A program made the position numbers and the translations under genes. From contig JAJYDH010000094.1 of assembly GCA_021777685.1 (NCBI GenBank), positions 1 to 15,231 on the forward strand: 15,231 bases of DNA, given 5' to 3'. Shown piece by piece: positions 1-7,447 of this stretch. A model generated the notes under the pieces. That model did no database searches and was not told the DNA's origin. It worked only from the letters and a program-made list of their open reading frames with translations. Within the stretch, counting starts at the first letter, position 1, and every line of letters begins with the position of its first letter. Source of the stretch: Planctomycetota bacterium (GTDB taxonomy: Bacteria; Planctomycetota; Planctomycetia; Isosphaerales; Isosphaeraceae).

Positions 1-54
1 TCACTTTCTTCATGGAAATCCAGGGAAGTGGTCGTCACCCGGGCGTGCGACAGG

Positions 55-70
55 TTGTTTGTGCAAACAA
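55..70. promoter_or_regulatory. AT-rich 16-bp dyad, possible operator
   Basis: TTGTTTG and CAAACAA flank a central TG, giving a perfect 7+7 inverted repeat. It lies 22 nt past the stop codon of the leftward kinase gene. The two-base centre suits a dimeric repressor site better than a strong hairpin, and no T-run follows on the minus strand, so a classical terminator is unlikely. It is much more AT-rich than its surroundings. The regulated gene would lie off the left edge. Its function is inference only. Confidence 0.35.
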
Positions 71-91
71 TGTGCCGAAGTGGCGATCGGC

Positions 92-1447
92 TCAGGTCAA
101 GAGGCTGATGAGGATGATGGAGAGGAGGCCGAGAAGAACCGTGATCACGATCAACGGGATGAACCAACGCGCTTCGTTCCGACCGTTGCGACGGGGCAAG
201 GCCTCTCGTCGTCCCTGGGGAACCACGAGGGCCTTGACAGGGGCAAACAGGGCTTTGCGGTAGGGGGCGGCGGCCGGCGCGCGGTCGCCGAGGTCGCCGA
301 GAGAGAACGGCGCGCCGAGATCCCCGTCGTTAGCGAGCAGACGGAGGTCGTCGTCGTCGAGCGGGGCGGGAGGGGGACGAAAAGTGTGCGTGGCGCCGTT
401 CCCCTGACCGACGATCGCTCGAAGCTTCTCCGGGGTGGTCCAGCGGGCGAGATCCGCTTGAAGCTCGGCGGCCGTCTGGTAGCGGTGATCGGGGTTCTTC
501 GCCATCAATTTCTTCACGATGGCCGCGAACGAGGCCGGGACTTCCTGCGCGACGCGTTCGAGTGGCTCGGGGTCTTCCATCCGTTGCTTGAAAATCTTGT
601 TGACGATGTCGCCTCCGACGAACGGCGGGCGGCCTGCCAGGCAGAAGTAGAGGGTGCAACCAATGCTGTACAGATCGCTCCGGCAATCCGCGGCCGAGGC
701 GTTCACTAGCTGCTCGGGGCTGGCGTAGTCGAGCGTGCCGATGACGACGTTCGGCCGGGTCATCTGGCTCGCCTCGTCCATCGCCCGGGCCAGGCCGAGG
801 TCGAGGATCCGGGCGTCGCCGTCGGGCGTGACCATCAGGTTCGAGGGCTTGATGTCGCGGTGGACCAGTCCGGCCTCGTGCGCGGCCTCCAGCCCGTCGA
901 CCACCTTGAGGAAGAACCGCGCGGCGTCGGGCACGCGGAGCGGGCCGCCCCGGGGGTGCTTGACGAGCTGGTACAGGCTCTCGCCCGGGACGTACTCCAG
1001 GACCATGAAGTGGACGTCGCCGGCCCGGCCGACGTCGATGGTCCTGGCGAGGTTGGGGTGGTTGGCCCTCGTCGAGAGTTCCATCTCGCGGCGGAACCGG
1101 AGCAGCGCCTGGCCGCCGTCGGCCGCCTTGCTCGGCGGCAGGACCTTGATGGCGACCCGCATGCCATCCTTCTGATTGGCCGCCAGGTAGACCTTGCCCA
1201 TGCCCCCCTCGCCGAGCGAGCGGAGGATCCGGTAATCGCCGAGGAAGAACCCTCTGGTGGCGCCGGCGAGGACCTTCCGGGCCTGGTAGGTGGTCAGCGC
1301 CCCCTGCTGGATGAGGAGGCGGGCGAGCCGGACGGCGGCCTCGGAGGCCGGGCCATCGGGGATCTGCGCGCGGGCCCGCTCCAGCGAGGGCGGGGCGACC
1401 AGCCCGCTCTTCGCCAGGTTCGCCACGAATTCTTCGAGCCGAGCCAT
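92..1447 (-). CDS. Tail-anchored Ser/Thr protein kinase (Hanks type)
   Basis: This 451-residue protein should phosphorylate Ser/Thr residues of protein substrates at the inner face of the membrane. Residues 1-70 form the leader domain often seen in planctomycete kinases (LTTYQARKVLAG at 51-62). The kinase domain spans about 72-340: glycine loop LGEGGMGKV at 78-86, Lys101 in VAIK, HRDIKPSN at 196-203 with catalytic Asp198, DLG at 216-218 in place of DFG, activation segment GTLDYASPEQ at 237-246, and Asp258 in DLYSIG. A Pro/Asp-rich linker follows. A hydrophobic helix at about 428-450 ends one residue before the C terminus, so there is no external sensor domain. The start at 1447 has a GAGG ribosome site nine bases upstream; a longer reading from 1522 adds an Arg-rich stretch unlike the family. 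The PP2C gene lies 150 nt upstream on the same strand and is the likely opposing enzyme. The kinase call is certain; the substrate is unknown. Confidence 0.93.
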   Translation of the reverse strand: MARLEEFVANLAKSGLVAPPSLERARAQIPDGPASEAAVRLARLLIQQGALTTYQARKVLAGATRGFFLGDYRILRSLGEGGMGKVYLAANQKDGMRVAIKVLPPSKAADGGQALLRFRREMELSTRANHPNLARTIDVGRAGDVHFMVLEYVPGESLYQLVKHPRGGPLRVPDAARFFLKVVDGLEAAHEAGLVHRDIKPSNLMVTPDGDARILDLGLARAMDEASQMTRPNVVIGTLDYASPEQLVNASAADCRSDLYSIGCTLYFCLAGRPPFVGGDIVNKIFKQRMEDPEPLERVAQEVPASFAAIVKKLMAKNPDHRYQTAAELQADLARWTTPEKLRAIVGQGNGATHTFRPPPAPLDDDDLRLLANDGDLGAPFSLGDLGDRAPAAAPYRKALFAPVKALVVPQGRREALPRRNGRNEARWFIPLIVITVLLGLLSIILISLLT

Positions 1448-1597
1448 GCCCGAGAGCCTCATCCTTCCGCGAAGACGACACCGACCCCTCGGGCCGCCCT
1501 GTCGGCCGGGTCGCGTCGACACCGGCCCGGGTCGATCGAGGGGGCCTGGACGAGGCCGGGCGGGGCCGACCCCCCATCCAACCGCCGCCCTGCCCGA

Positions 1598-2692
1598 TCA
1601 GATCGCGTGGATCACCAGACAGGTCACATTGTCCTTGGAATTGTTGTCGAGGGCCATCCTCATCAGGGCCCTGGCCGAGACCTGGGGGTCGTCGGAGCCG
1701 GCGACGACCTCGGCCAGCTTGGCGTCGGAGACCACTCCGGTCAGGCCGTCGGAGGCCAGGAGGAACCGGTCGCCGACGAGGACCTCGGCGGATCGGATGT
1801 CCTCGGGCCCCCCCCGGGCGTCCTTGCTGCCGAGATACAGGTACAGGACGTGGTTGAACTTGTGGTTCGGCATCTCCTCGGCCGTGATCGTGCCGGCCTC
1901 CAGCAGGGCCTGGGCGAGCGAGTGGTCCTTTGTGAGCTGCTCGACCTGGCCGTCGCGGAACCGGTAGGCCCGGGAGTCGCCGATCCCGGCGATGTAGACC
2001 CGGTCGTTGCGGAACAGCGCGAGGACGACGGTCGTCCCCATGTTGTTGAACTCGGTCTGGACCACCGAGAGGCCGAGGATCTCCTGGTTGGCGGCGGCGA
2101 CGGCGTCCTTGATGGTCCGCTGGATGGCCTTGTCGTCGGCCTCGTCCGGGCCGATCCGCCGGGTCAGCTCCTTGGGGATGATCTCGACGGCCATCTGGCT
2201 GGCCTTCTCCCCGGCGAGCTGGCCCCCCATCCCGTCGGCGACGACGCAGGGATAGCTGATCCCCTCCTCGATGCGAATCTCCATGCTGGCGTCGCGGGAG
2301 CCGGTCCCGCCGCCCAGGGCCTTGCCGGCCAGGGTGGGCAGATAGAAGTTGTCCTCGTTGTGCTCGCGATAGTTGCCGACCGTCGAGACCACGCCGACCC
2401 GGAGCAGCCTGGGGCGTTCGCCAGGACCTGCGTGGTTGGTCGAGGGGCCGGGCGCGGCGGAGGGCGAGGGGGAGGGCGGCTTCGCCGGCCCTCGCCAGAG
2501 GTTGCGCCAGATTGTTCGCCAGGTCGATCGACTAGCCACCACGTCCACCTTTTCTGGGGGCGCCACGCATCCGGGCTCTGTCGCCCTGGACTCAGGCCGC
2601 TCGGCGGTCGACGGGGCCTCCCGAGTGTCGCCGGGGACGGGCGGCCTCGCCGGTTTCTCGGTCGGCCGCATCGGGCCGCCTGGATGGTTCAT
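1598..2692 (-). CDS. PP2C-family Ser/Thr protein phosphatase
   Basis: This is a 364-residue metal-dependent phosphatase of the PP2C/PPM family, expected to remove phosphate from Ser/Thr in the cytoplasm. Residues 1-95 are Pro/Ser-rich and probably disordered. The catalytic domain spans about 98-364 with all the usual motifs: EHNEDNF at 110-116, ADGMGG at 152-157, MGTT at 218-221, GDSRAYRFRDG at 238-248, LTKDHS at 253-258, ASDGLT at 313-318 and DNVTCLVI at 354-361. The metal-binding Asp residues are present, so the enzyme should be active. The start at 2692 overlaps the stop of the upstream deacetylase gene in an ATGA, which suggests translational coupling; an ATG seven codons earlier is possible but lacks this arrangement. 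The kinase gene lies downstream on the same strand. Similar phosphatases reset bacterial Hanks-type kinases, which fits this neighbour. Confidence 0.93.
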   Translation of the reverse strand: MNHPGGPMRPTEKPARPPVPGDTREAPSTAERPESRATEPGCVAPPEKVDVVASRSTWRTIWRNLWRGPAKPPSPSPSAAPGPSTNHAGPGERPRLLRVGVVSTVGNYREHNEDNFYLPTLAGKALGGGTGSRDASMEIRIEEGISYPCVVADGMGGQLAGEKASQMAVEIIPKELTRRIGPDEADDKAIQRTIKDAVAAANQEILGLSVVQTEFNNMGTTVVLALFRNDRVYIAGIGDSRAYRFRDGQVEQLTKDHSLAQALLEAGTITAEEMPNHKFNHVLYLYLGSKDARGGPEDIRSAEVLVGDRFLLASDGLTGVVSDAKLAEVVAGSDDPQVSARALMRMALDNNSKDNVTCLVIHAI

Positions 2693-3435
2693 GGTCGGCC
2701 GAGCCCGGGGCACGCCCAGCGCATCAGGTCCGCCACGCCGACGGAGCGGTAGGTCATGAACAGCTCTCCCGCTTCGAACCCGGCCGTCAGTCCGTGATAC
2801 CGATTCATCGTCTCGATCGCGCTAAAAATCCCCGCCTTCTTCGCGGGGAACTGAGTCTCGTAGCACCGGATCGCCTCCACTTTCGTGGCCAGCGTGTCGC
2901 CGATGTCGGCGATGATGTATCCGGACGACTCCGGCGTCTCCAGCGAATGCAGGCCGATCGAGAACCCGAGCTGGTTGGCGATCGTGTGGACCGGCAGGCC
3001 GTCGAAGTGCTCGTCCCACTTGGTCAGCCGGCTGTAGAAGACCGCCGCGTCGGTGATCAGCATCGCCTGGTAATGGTCCGGCGAGGCCAGCACCGTCTTC
3101 CCCCCGAACCCGATCACCACCTTGGGGCGATGCTTGCGGAAGACCTTCGCCAGGGCCAGCCGGGCCTCGAAGCTGTCGAACAGCCGGCGATTGGGCAGGT
3201 TCAGGTTGATCCGCGCGTGCACGCCCAGGATCTCGCCGGCGCGCCGGGCCTCCTCCAGCCGGACGTCCGGGCCGGGAGACAGCGGCGTCGGCTCGCCGTC
3301 GGTCAGGTCGACGATCCCGACCTTGTACCCCTGCCTCGACAGCCGGGCCAGCGTGCCGCCGCAGGCGATCTCGACATCGTCGGGGTGGGCCCCGACGGCG
3401 ATCACGTCCAGCTCGATCTCGCCCGCCTCGGCCAT
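2689..3435 (-). CDS. PIG-L family deacetylase, BshB1-like
   Basis: This 248-residue protein belongs to the PIG-L/LmbE zinc-dependent deacetylase family, which removes acetyl groups from GlcNAc-containing substrates. Zinc-site motifs are visible: AHPDDVE at 16-22 near the N terminus and SPDHYQA at 118-124. The segment IADIGDTLATKVEAIRCYETQF at 175-196 resembles that of BshB1, the GlcNAc-malate deacetylase of bacillithiol synthesis. I do not assign the symbol, because no bshA or bshC is in the window and related planctomycete proteins of unknown substrate look alike. The ATG at 3435 is preceded by a G-rich ribosome site, and a TATAAT-containing promoter candidate lies about 46-51 nt upstream. 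The last codon overlaps the start of the phosphatase gene, so the two are almost surely cotranscribed. No signal peptide is seen, so it should be cytoplasmic. Confidence 0.87.
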   Translation of the reverse strand: MAEAGEIELDVIAVGAHPDDVEIACGGTLARLSRQGYKVGIVDLTDGEPTPLSPGPDVRLEEARRAGEILGVHARINLNLPNRRLFDSFEARLALAKVFRKHRPKVVIGFGGKTVLASPDHYQAMLITDAAVFYSRLTKWDEHFDGLPVHTIANQLGFSIGLHSLETPESSGYIIADIGDTLATKVEAIRCYETQFPAKKAGIFSAIETMNRYHGLTAGFEAGELFMTYRSVGVADLMRWACPGLGRP

Positions 3436-3480
3436 GCCAGTCCCGCCCCCTTTGCCAGGAATGCCAACCTTCCGACCGCA

Positions 3481-3510
3481 ATTATAAACCCGGGAATTCG
3501 ATAGCGACAG
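3481..3510 (-). promoter_or_regulatory. Candidate sigma-70-type promoter for the deacetylase operon
   Basis: Read on the minus strand, a perfect TATAAT covers 3486-3481, with CTGTCG (three of six matches to TTGACA) at 3510-3505 and an 18-nt spacer. The predicted leader is about 40 nt. The hexamer stands out in GC-rich sequence and sits in a divergent intergenic region, which supports it. The -35 is weak. Confidence 0.45.
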
Positions 3511-3550
3511 GGAAGCCTCGCGGAATCGTCGACCAGGACGGAGGCCGGCA

Positions 3551-3579
3551 TGGAGTGATCGGCCGGACAGTGCTATGAT
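3551..3579 (+). promoter_or_regulatory. Candidate extended -10 promoter for the Uma2 gene
   Basis: TGCTATGAT at 3571-3579 is an extended -10 (TGn plus TATGAT, one mismatch to TATAAT). TGGAGT at 3551-3556 is a partial -35 with a 17-nt spacer. Transcription would start near 3586, about 33 nt before the Uma2 ATG. Confidence 0.45.
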
Positions 3580-3618
3580 CGGGGCGATCCGGGAGCATGG
3601 TCGAACCGGGAGGGCCGC

Positions 3619-4479
3619 ATGTCCACGTCATCCGCCAAGGTGCCGGCCGAGGTCCATTACCCAGAGTCGGACGGGCAACCGATGGGCGAGACCGGCATCC
3701 ACGTCTACACGACCATGGAAGTCTTCGGGACGATCAAGTTTATCCTCTATAGGGACCATCCGAGCACTTACGTGGCCTCGGACATGTTCTTCTACTACGA
3801 GGAGGGCAACCCTCGCGCGGTCAAGGCCCCCGACATCATGGTCATCCGGGGGGTCTCCCACACCGAGGAACGTCGGACCTTCAAGCTCTGGGTCGAGAAC
3901 CGCGTGCCCAGCGTCGTCTTCGAGATCACCTCGGCCGACACCCGGCGCGATGACACGGTCGTCAAGCGCGAGCTCTACGCCAGGCTCGGAGTGGAGGAAT
4001 ATTTCCTCTTCGACCCGCTCGGCGAATATCTCAACCCTCAACTCCGGGGATTTCGACTGGAAGACGGGCGATACGCCCCTCTGACCCCCGCCGAGGACGG
4101 CAGCCTGGAGAGTCGAATCCTCGGCGTCCGGCTCAGGACCGAGCGGACGACGATCCGGTTCGTGGACCCCCGCACCAACACCCCGATCGCCTCGTTCTTC
4201 GAGCAGGGGAAGATCGCGGACGAGAGGAAGAAAGCCCTCGAAGACGCCCAGAGGCAGATGATCGACGAGCGGAAGAAGATCGAGAAGGAGCGACGAAACG
4301 CCGCCCGTCAGGAGAAGAAGGCCGAGGCCGAACGCAAGCGGGCCGATCGCGAGGCCAAGAAGGCCGAGGCCGAACGCCGGAAAGCCGAGGCCGAACGCCA
4401 GAAGGCCGAGACGCTGGAGGCCGAGGTCAGACGGCTCCGGGCCCTCCTCGGCGAATCGGGATCTCGGCCCGAGGGTTGA
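3619..4479 (+). CDS. Uma2-family (DUF820) protein with coiled-coil tail
   Basis: This 286-residue protein has a Uma2/DUF820 domain, a PD-(D/E)XK nuclease-like fold common in planctomycetes and cyanobacteria whose natural role is unclear. Core features are visible: PDIMVI at 71-76 (Asp72), VFEITSAD at 100-107 (Glu102), Asp111/112, Lys116, Tyr120 and GVEEYFLFDP at 124-133. Residues 196-275 form a highly charged Lys/Glu/Arg/Ala coiled coil containing repeated KAEAER units, and no membrane segment is present. The ATG at 3619 has GGGAGG about six bases upstream and a promoter candidate in front. The gene is alone on the plus strand, divergent from the deacetylase operon and meeting cobL tail to tail with a 7-nt gap. 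Nuclease activity is inferred from the family. Confidence 0.9.
   Translation: MSTSSAKVPAEVHYPESDGQPMGETGIHVYTTMEVFGTIKFILYRDHPSTYVASDMFFYYEEGNPRAVKAPDIMVIRGVSHTEERRTFKLWVENRVPSVVFEITSADTRRDDTVVKRELYARLGVEEYFLFDPLGEYLNPQLRGFRLEDGRYAPLTPAEDGSLESRILGVRLRTERTTIRFVDPRTNTPIASFFEQGKIADERKKALEDAQRQMIDERKKIEKERRNAARQEKKAEAERKRADREAKKAEAERRKAEAERQKAETLEAEVRRLRALLGESGSRPEG
4318..4416 (+). repeat. In-frame 18-bp repeats encoding KAEAER coiled coil
   Basis: Near-identical copies of AAGGCCGAGGCCGAACGC start at 4318, 4360 and 4381, with a partial copy after the last one. They encode the Lys-Ala-Glu-Ala-Glu-Arg units of the Uma2 tail. Such repeats can expand or contract in steps that keep the frame. Confidence 0.75.
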
Positions 4480-4486
4480 GCCTCGA

Positions 4487-5752
4487 TCAGTCGTTGACGT
4501 CGGGCTCCTTGGTCACGGCGAGCAGGAACGTCGGGTTCACCGCCTCGAACCGGACGCGGTCCATCTGCTCGATCCCCCGGGCGATGGCGACGTTCCAGAT
4601 CTGGACCTCGCCGGCCAGCGCCTTGAGCGTCCTGTGGGCGGTGGCGAGGCCGTCGATGGTCGCGACGTTGACGGCGAGCCTCCCGCCCGGCCCGAGCCTG
4701 GCGAACGCGGCGCTCAGGACGGCGTCGACCTGCCGGCCGGTCCCTCCCACGAACACCGCGTCGGGGTCGGGTAGTGAGGCCAGGACCTCGGGAGCACGGC
4801 CGCTCACGGGCCGGACGTTGGGCACGCCGAACGCCTCGGCGTTGGCATGGATCAGGGCGAGGTCGCCGGCCTCGGGCTCGACGGCGTAGACCATCCCCTG
4901 GCTCGCCAGTTGCGCCGCCTCGATCGCGACCGAGCCCGACCCCGCGCCGATGTCCCAGACCACGCTCGTCGGCCGGATATCGAGCTGCGACAGGGCGATC
5001 GAGCGGACCTCGGCCTGGGTGATGAGCCCCTGCTTGGGCTGGCTCTGGGCGAACAGGTAGTCGGGATTGCCGAACAGGCGATACCGGCTCCCCCCCTTGG
5101 CCCGGTCGGGCCGGTTCGGCTTGCGGATCAGGATCATCACGTTGAGCGGGTCGAACTCCAACCCCGCGAGGTCGGCCATCTCGCCTTGCGTCACCCGCTC
5201 GTCGGGCGAGCCGAGGTTCTCGCAGACGTAAGCCTTGAAGTAGTCGATCCCCCGGTCGAGCAGCTCGCGGAAGATCCTCGACGGCGGGTTGTCGTCGCTC
5301 GAAAACAATCCCACCTTCTCGGCCGTCCGGACCCGGTCGACGATCGCTTCGAAGGGCCGGCCCGCCAGGCTGGTCAGATAGGCGTCGTCCCAGGTCTCCT
5401 TGACCCGCGCGAAGGCGAGCTGCATGCTGCTGACGTGCGGGACGACCTCGAACTGGTCCTTGCCCAGCCGGTCGCAGAGGTAGCGGGCGACGCCGTAAAA
5501 GAGCGGGTCGCCGCCGCTGACCAGGACCGGCCGGCGGCTCGCCATCGCCTCGCGGACCTGCCGGAGGGCCGAGGGCATGTCGGCCTCCAGCGTGACCTTC
5601 CGCCCGGGCTCCCCTTCGACGAGCCGAAGAGTCGAGCCTGCCCCGAGGATGACATCCGCCTCGTGGACGATCCGCCGGGCCGACTCGGTCAAGCCCGCCA
5701 GCCCATCGTCACCAATGCCCACGATCACCAGCCTGCCGGTCGCTTCGCCCAC
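4487..5752 (-). CDS. cobL: Precorrin-6Y C5,15-methyltransferase (decarboxylating), CbiE-CbiT fusion
   Basis: This 421-residue bifunctional enzyme of cobalamin synthesis methylates the corrin ring at C5 and C15 and decarboxylates the C12 acetate side chain. Residues 1-220 are the CbiE-type tetrapyrrole methylase: GIGDDG at 12-17, SGGDPLFYG at 79-87, SSMQLAFAR at 108-116 and CENLGSPDE at 177-185. Residues 240-421 are the CbiT-type methyltransferase: QGLITQAEVR at 241-250, the SAM loop WDIGAGSGSV at 266-275, YAVEPE at 289-294 and VGGTGR at 335-340. Length and domain order match CobL. I chose GTG 5752 because GAGG lies seven bases upstream and the conserved methylase start follows directly; the ORF upstream of it is low-complexity. 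No other cob gene and no recognisable cobalamin riboswitch lie next to it. Confidence 0.9.
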   Translation of the reverse strand: MGEATGRLVIVGIGDDGLAGLTESARRIVHEADVILGAGSTLRLVEGEPGRKVTLEADMPSALRQVREAMASRRPVLVSGGDPLFYGVARYLCDRLGKDQFEVVPHVSSMQLAFARVKETWDDAYLTSLAGRPFEAIVDRVRTAEKVGLFSSDDNPPSRIFRELLDRGIDYFKAYVCENLGSPDERVTQGEMADLAGLEFDPLNVMILIRKPNRPDRAKGGSRYRLFGNPDYLFAQSQPKQGLITQAEVRSIALSQLDIRPTSVVWDIGAGSGSVAIEAAQLASQGMVYAVEPEAGDLALIHANAEAFGVPNVRPVSGRAPEVLASLPDPDAVFVGGTGRQVDAVLSAAFARLGPGGRLAVNVATIDGLATAHRTLKALAGEVQIWNVAIARGIEQMDRVRFEAVNPTFLLAVTKEPDVND

Positions 5753-6084
5753 GGTATCGCCTCGCTCGGTCCCCTCGATCGCTCGCCGATCGGATTGTAA
5801 CGGAGAGTGAGCCGTCGAGCCACGCACCCCGCGGCATTCCCGAAAATGGCGCGGAGCCGGTCGCGGCGAGGTCCACCGCCAGGACGGCCGGGGAGGTCGG
5901 TGGGCCGCATCCGGGCAGATGCCCCACGGCAACAAAATTACAATTTTATATATAATGTTTTAGTTATAATTGTTTTCTTTGTCGTCTGCACTTGAAACCA
6001 CCCCAGCCGTTTCGTATCCTCCTCATCGAATCGACGGCGTTGAGCGACCCGGGACGGAAGCCCATCCGGCGCAGGGGACCGATA
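5753..6084. other. Divergent intergenic region between cobL and the DUF1559 gene
   Basis: This 332-nt gap lies between two divergent starts and must carry promoters for both. I see no gene in it. On the minus strand TACAAT at 5799-5794 is a possible -10 for cobL, but its -35 (TGGCTC) is poor. The right half holds an AT-rich island, listed separately. A TTG at 5992 would extend the DUF1559 frame by 31 residues, but the ATG at 6085 has the better ribosome site. Confidence 0.6.
5931..5980 (+). promoter_or_regulatory. 50-bp AT-rich island with two TATAAT hexamers
   Basis: Only 6 of 50 bases here are G or C, in a region otherwise strongly GC-rich. Two exact TATAAT hexamers lie on the plus strand at 5951-5956 and 5965-5970, about 115-130 nt before the DUF1559 ATG. 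No good TTGACA-like box is spaced for either. It may be an UP-element-like promoter or a site for an AT-binding nucleoid protein. An imperfect dyad (ACAATT at 5940-5945, AATTGT at 5968-5973) frames it. Confidence 0.45.
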
Positions 6085-7047
6085 ATGGATGATCCGACAC
6101 CTCGCCCCACGAATCGCGCGGCGGAGGGAGGCCCTCGTCGCGGCTTCACCTTGATCGAATTGCTGGTGGTCGTGGCGATCGTCGGCCTGCTCGTGGCCCT
6201 GCTCCTGCCGGCGGTCCAGCAGGCGAGGGAGGCCGCGCGGCGGGTCACCTGCGGCTCGCGGATGAAGACCATCGGCCTGGCGATCCACCACCATGCCGAG
6301 GCGCGAGGCAAATTCCCGGCGGGCTTCACGCCCCGGCCCTTCGGGGCGTCCTATCTGATTCAAATCCTCCCATACATGGAAGAATCGGCCCGCTATAACT
6401 CGCTGAACATGGCGGAACATATTTATAGCAACGAGAACGGTACGGCCTGCGTGACCATCCCGAGCGGCCTCTTCTGCCCGTCGGACAGCTCGCGGTCGTT
6501 CCCCATCACCATGCTGTCGATCAACTACGCCGGCAACGCCGGCCGTTCGGTCATCGACGGCGAGGGGGTTTTCATCAGTCGACCGCTGGCGGCACGCGAC
6601 CTCACCGACGGCCTCAGCCAGACGGTGGGGGTCGCCGAGTGGGTCGTCGGCTCGGGCAGCCCGGATCGACCATATCGTCTCGGGTCGATCTTCGTGCTGA
6701 AACAGCGCTTCCCCTCCACGCCCGATGGTTTCGAGGCCTTCGCCGTCACTTGTCGGGCATTGGACCCGATGAACATCGTCAGATTTGGCCCGTCGAAGGG
6801 CTGGCCTTGGTTCCTGAGCAATTTTGCAGCCACCCAATACAACAACTGGGTGCCACCAAACAACCCCTCGTGCCTGACAAACGTGGGCATGAGCATCACG
6901 ACCTCCGGCAGCCTCCACGGGGGGGGGTGCCAGGCCCTGACGATGGATGGGGCGGTCCACTTCGTCAAGGATTCGATCGACCCGCGCATTTGGGCCGCCC
7001 TGGGCTCGCGATCGGGGGGGGAAATCGTCGGGGATAGCCCTTATTGA
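6085..7047 (+). CDS. DUF1559 prepilin-like protein (planctomycete pseudopilin family)
   Basis: This 320-residue protein is a member of the large DUF1559 family of planctomycetes, which carry a type IV pilin/type II secretion pseudopilin N terminus. The prepilin peptidase site is Gly20-Phe21 with Glu25 at position +5 (GFTLIELLVVVAIVG), followed by a hydrophobic helix to about residue 41 and the conserved LPAVQQAREAARR at 41-53. Further family marks are NYAG at 147-150, LTDGLSQT at 173-180 and MDGAVHFVKDSIDPRIWAALG at 287-307. Length is normal. ATG 6085 has AGGGG eight bases upstream. No pilus or secretion genes are adjacent, as is common for scattered DUF1559 genes. The last 83 bases overlap a convergent minus-strand ORF. 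Role on the cell surface or in assembly of an envelope fibre is not established for this family. Confidence 0.93.
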   Translation: MDDPTPRPTNRAAEGGPRRGFTLIELLVVVAIVGLLVALLLPAVQQAREAARRVTCGSRMKTIGLAIHHHAEARGKFPAGFTPRPFGASYLIQILPYMEESARYNSLNMAEHIYSNENGTACVTIPSGLFCPSDSSRSFPITMLSINYAGNAGRSVIDGEGVFISRPLAARDLTDGLSQTVGVAEWVVGSGSPDRPYRLGSIFVLKQRFPSTPDGFEAFAVTCRALDPMNIVRFGPSKGWPWFLSNFAATQYNNWVPPNNPSCLTNVGMSITTSGSLHGGGCQALTMDGAVHFVKDSIDPRIWAALGSRSGGEIVGDSPY

Positions 7048-7420
7048 AGGGGGCCCCGCGACCCGGCCCGGTCGACCGCGCGTCATCGAAGGTGGCATCG
7101 GTCGCAGAGCACCAGTTGTTGGTGAAATATCTTGAGCCCGCCCCGAATTGGGCGAAGAAGCGATCGCTGAGACATTCAGCGTGGCTCACCGGCATGACCT
7201 CGGCGTCGGAAGCCATGTCGCGGTGAAGCAACCGAAGGACCGAAGCTCGAGCGGATGCCTCATCGATCTCGCGGTAACAATCCTCGCGGTCGTGTAGCCC
7301 GAACTTCTGAGCCAACTCGCGGGTGGTCGGATCAGGCAAGGACGAGAGGTCGCAATGGACCACACCAAAGTGTCGAGCCGCGAGGATTTCATCGGAGACA
7401 GCCAGGCGAACTCCCGACAC
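6965..7420 (-). CDS. Unrecognised small protein, possibly remodelled or truncated at its C terminus
   Basis: I do not recognise this 151-residue ORF. Residues 1-112 have a natural globular composition with mixed hydrophobic and charged residues, for example ILAARHFGVVHCDLSSLPD at 12-30 and SDRFFAQFGAGSRYFTNNW at 84-102. It starts with GTG at 7420, with AGGTGG four or five bases upstream, 27 nt after the stop of the sigma factor gene on the same strand, so cotranscription is likely. Residues 125-151 are antisense to the end of the DUF1559 gene and look like Pro/Arg/Gly read-through. The authentic C terminus may therefore have been lost or replaced. Third-position GC is lower than in its neighbours, which could indicate transfer or decay. 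Without a family match it stays hypothetical. Confidence 0.5.
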   Translation of the reverse strand: MSGVRLAVSDEILAARHFGVVHCDLSSLPDPTTRELAQKFGLHDREDCYREIDEASARASVLRLLHRDMASDAEVMPVSHAECLSDRFFAQFGAGSRYFTNNWCSATDATFDDARSTGPGRGAPFNKGYPRRFPPPIASPGRPKCAGRSNP

Positions 7421-7447
7421 CTGGCCACCTGACTATCATTCGATTCC

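Noticed and set aside
860..2752. Long plus-strand open frame of 630 codons
   Set aside because: It runs antisense to the kinase and phosphatase genes. Its product is Gly/Asp/Val/Leu-rich with no domain, and the minus-strand frames have full catalytic motifs.
5753..5935. Possible cobalamin riboswitch upstream of cobL
   Set aside because: I looked for the B12-box type core on the minus strand and found no convincing match; the leader from the candidate -10 would be only about 36 nt.
5753..5935. Longer cobL start at 5935
   Set aside because: The extra 61 residues are Arg/Pro/Ser-rich and precede the conserved methylase start; GTG 5752 has a good ribosome site.
5938..7098. 386-codon minus-strand frame across the DUF1559 gene
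   Set aside because: It is a shadow of the DUF1559 gene and ends in the AT-rich island with low-complexity residues.
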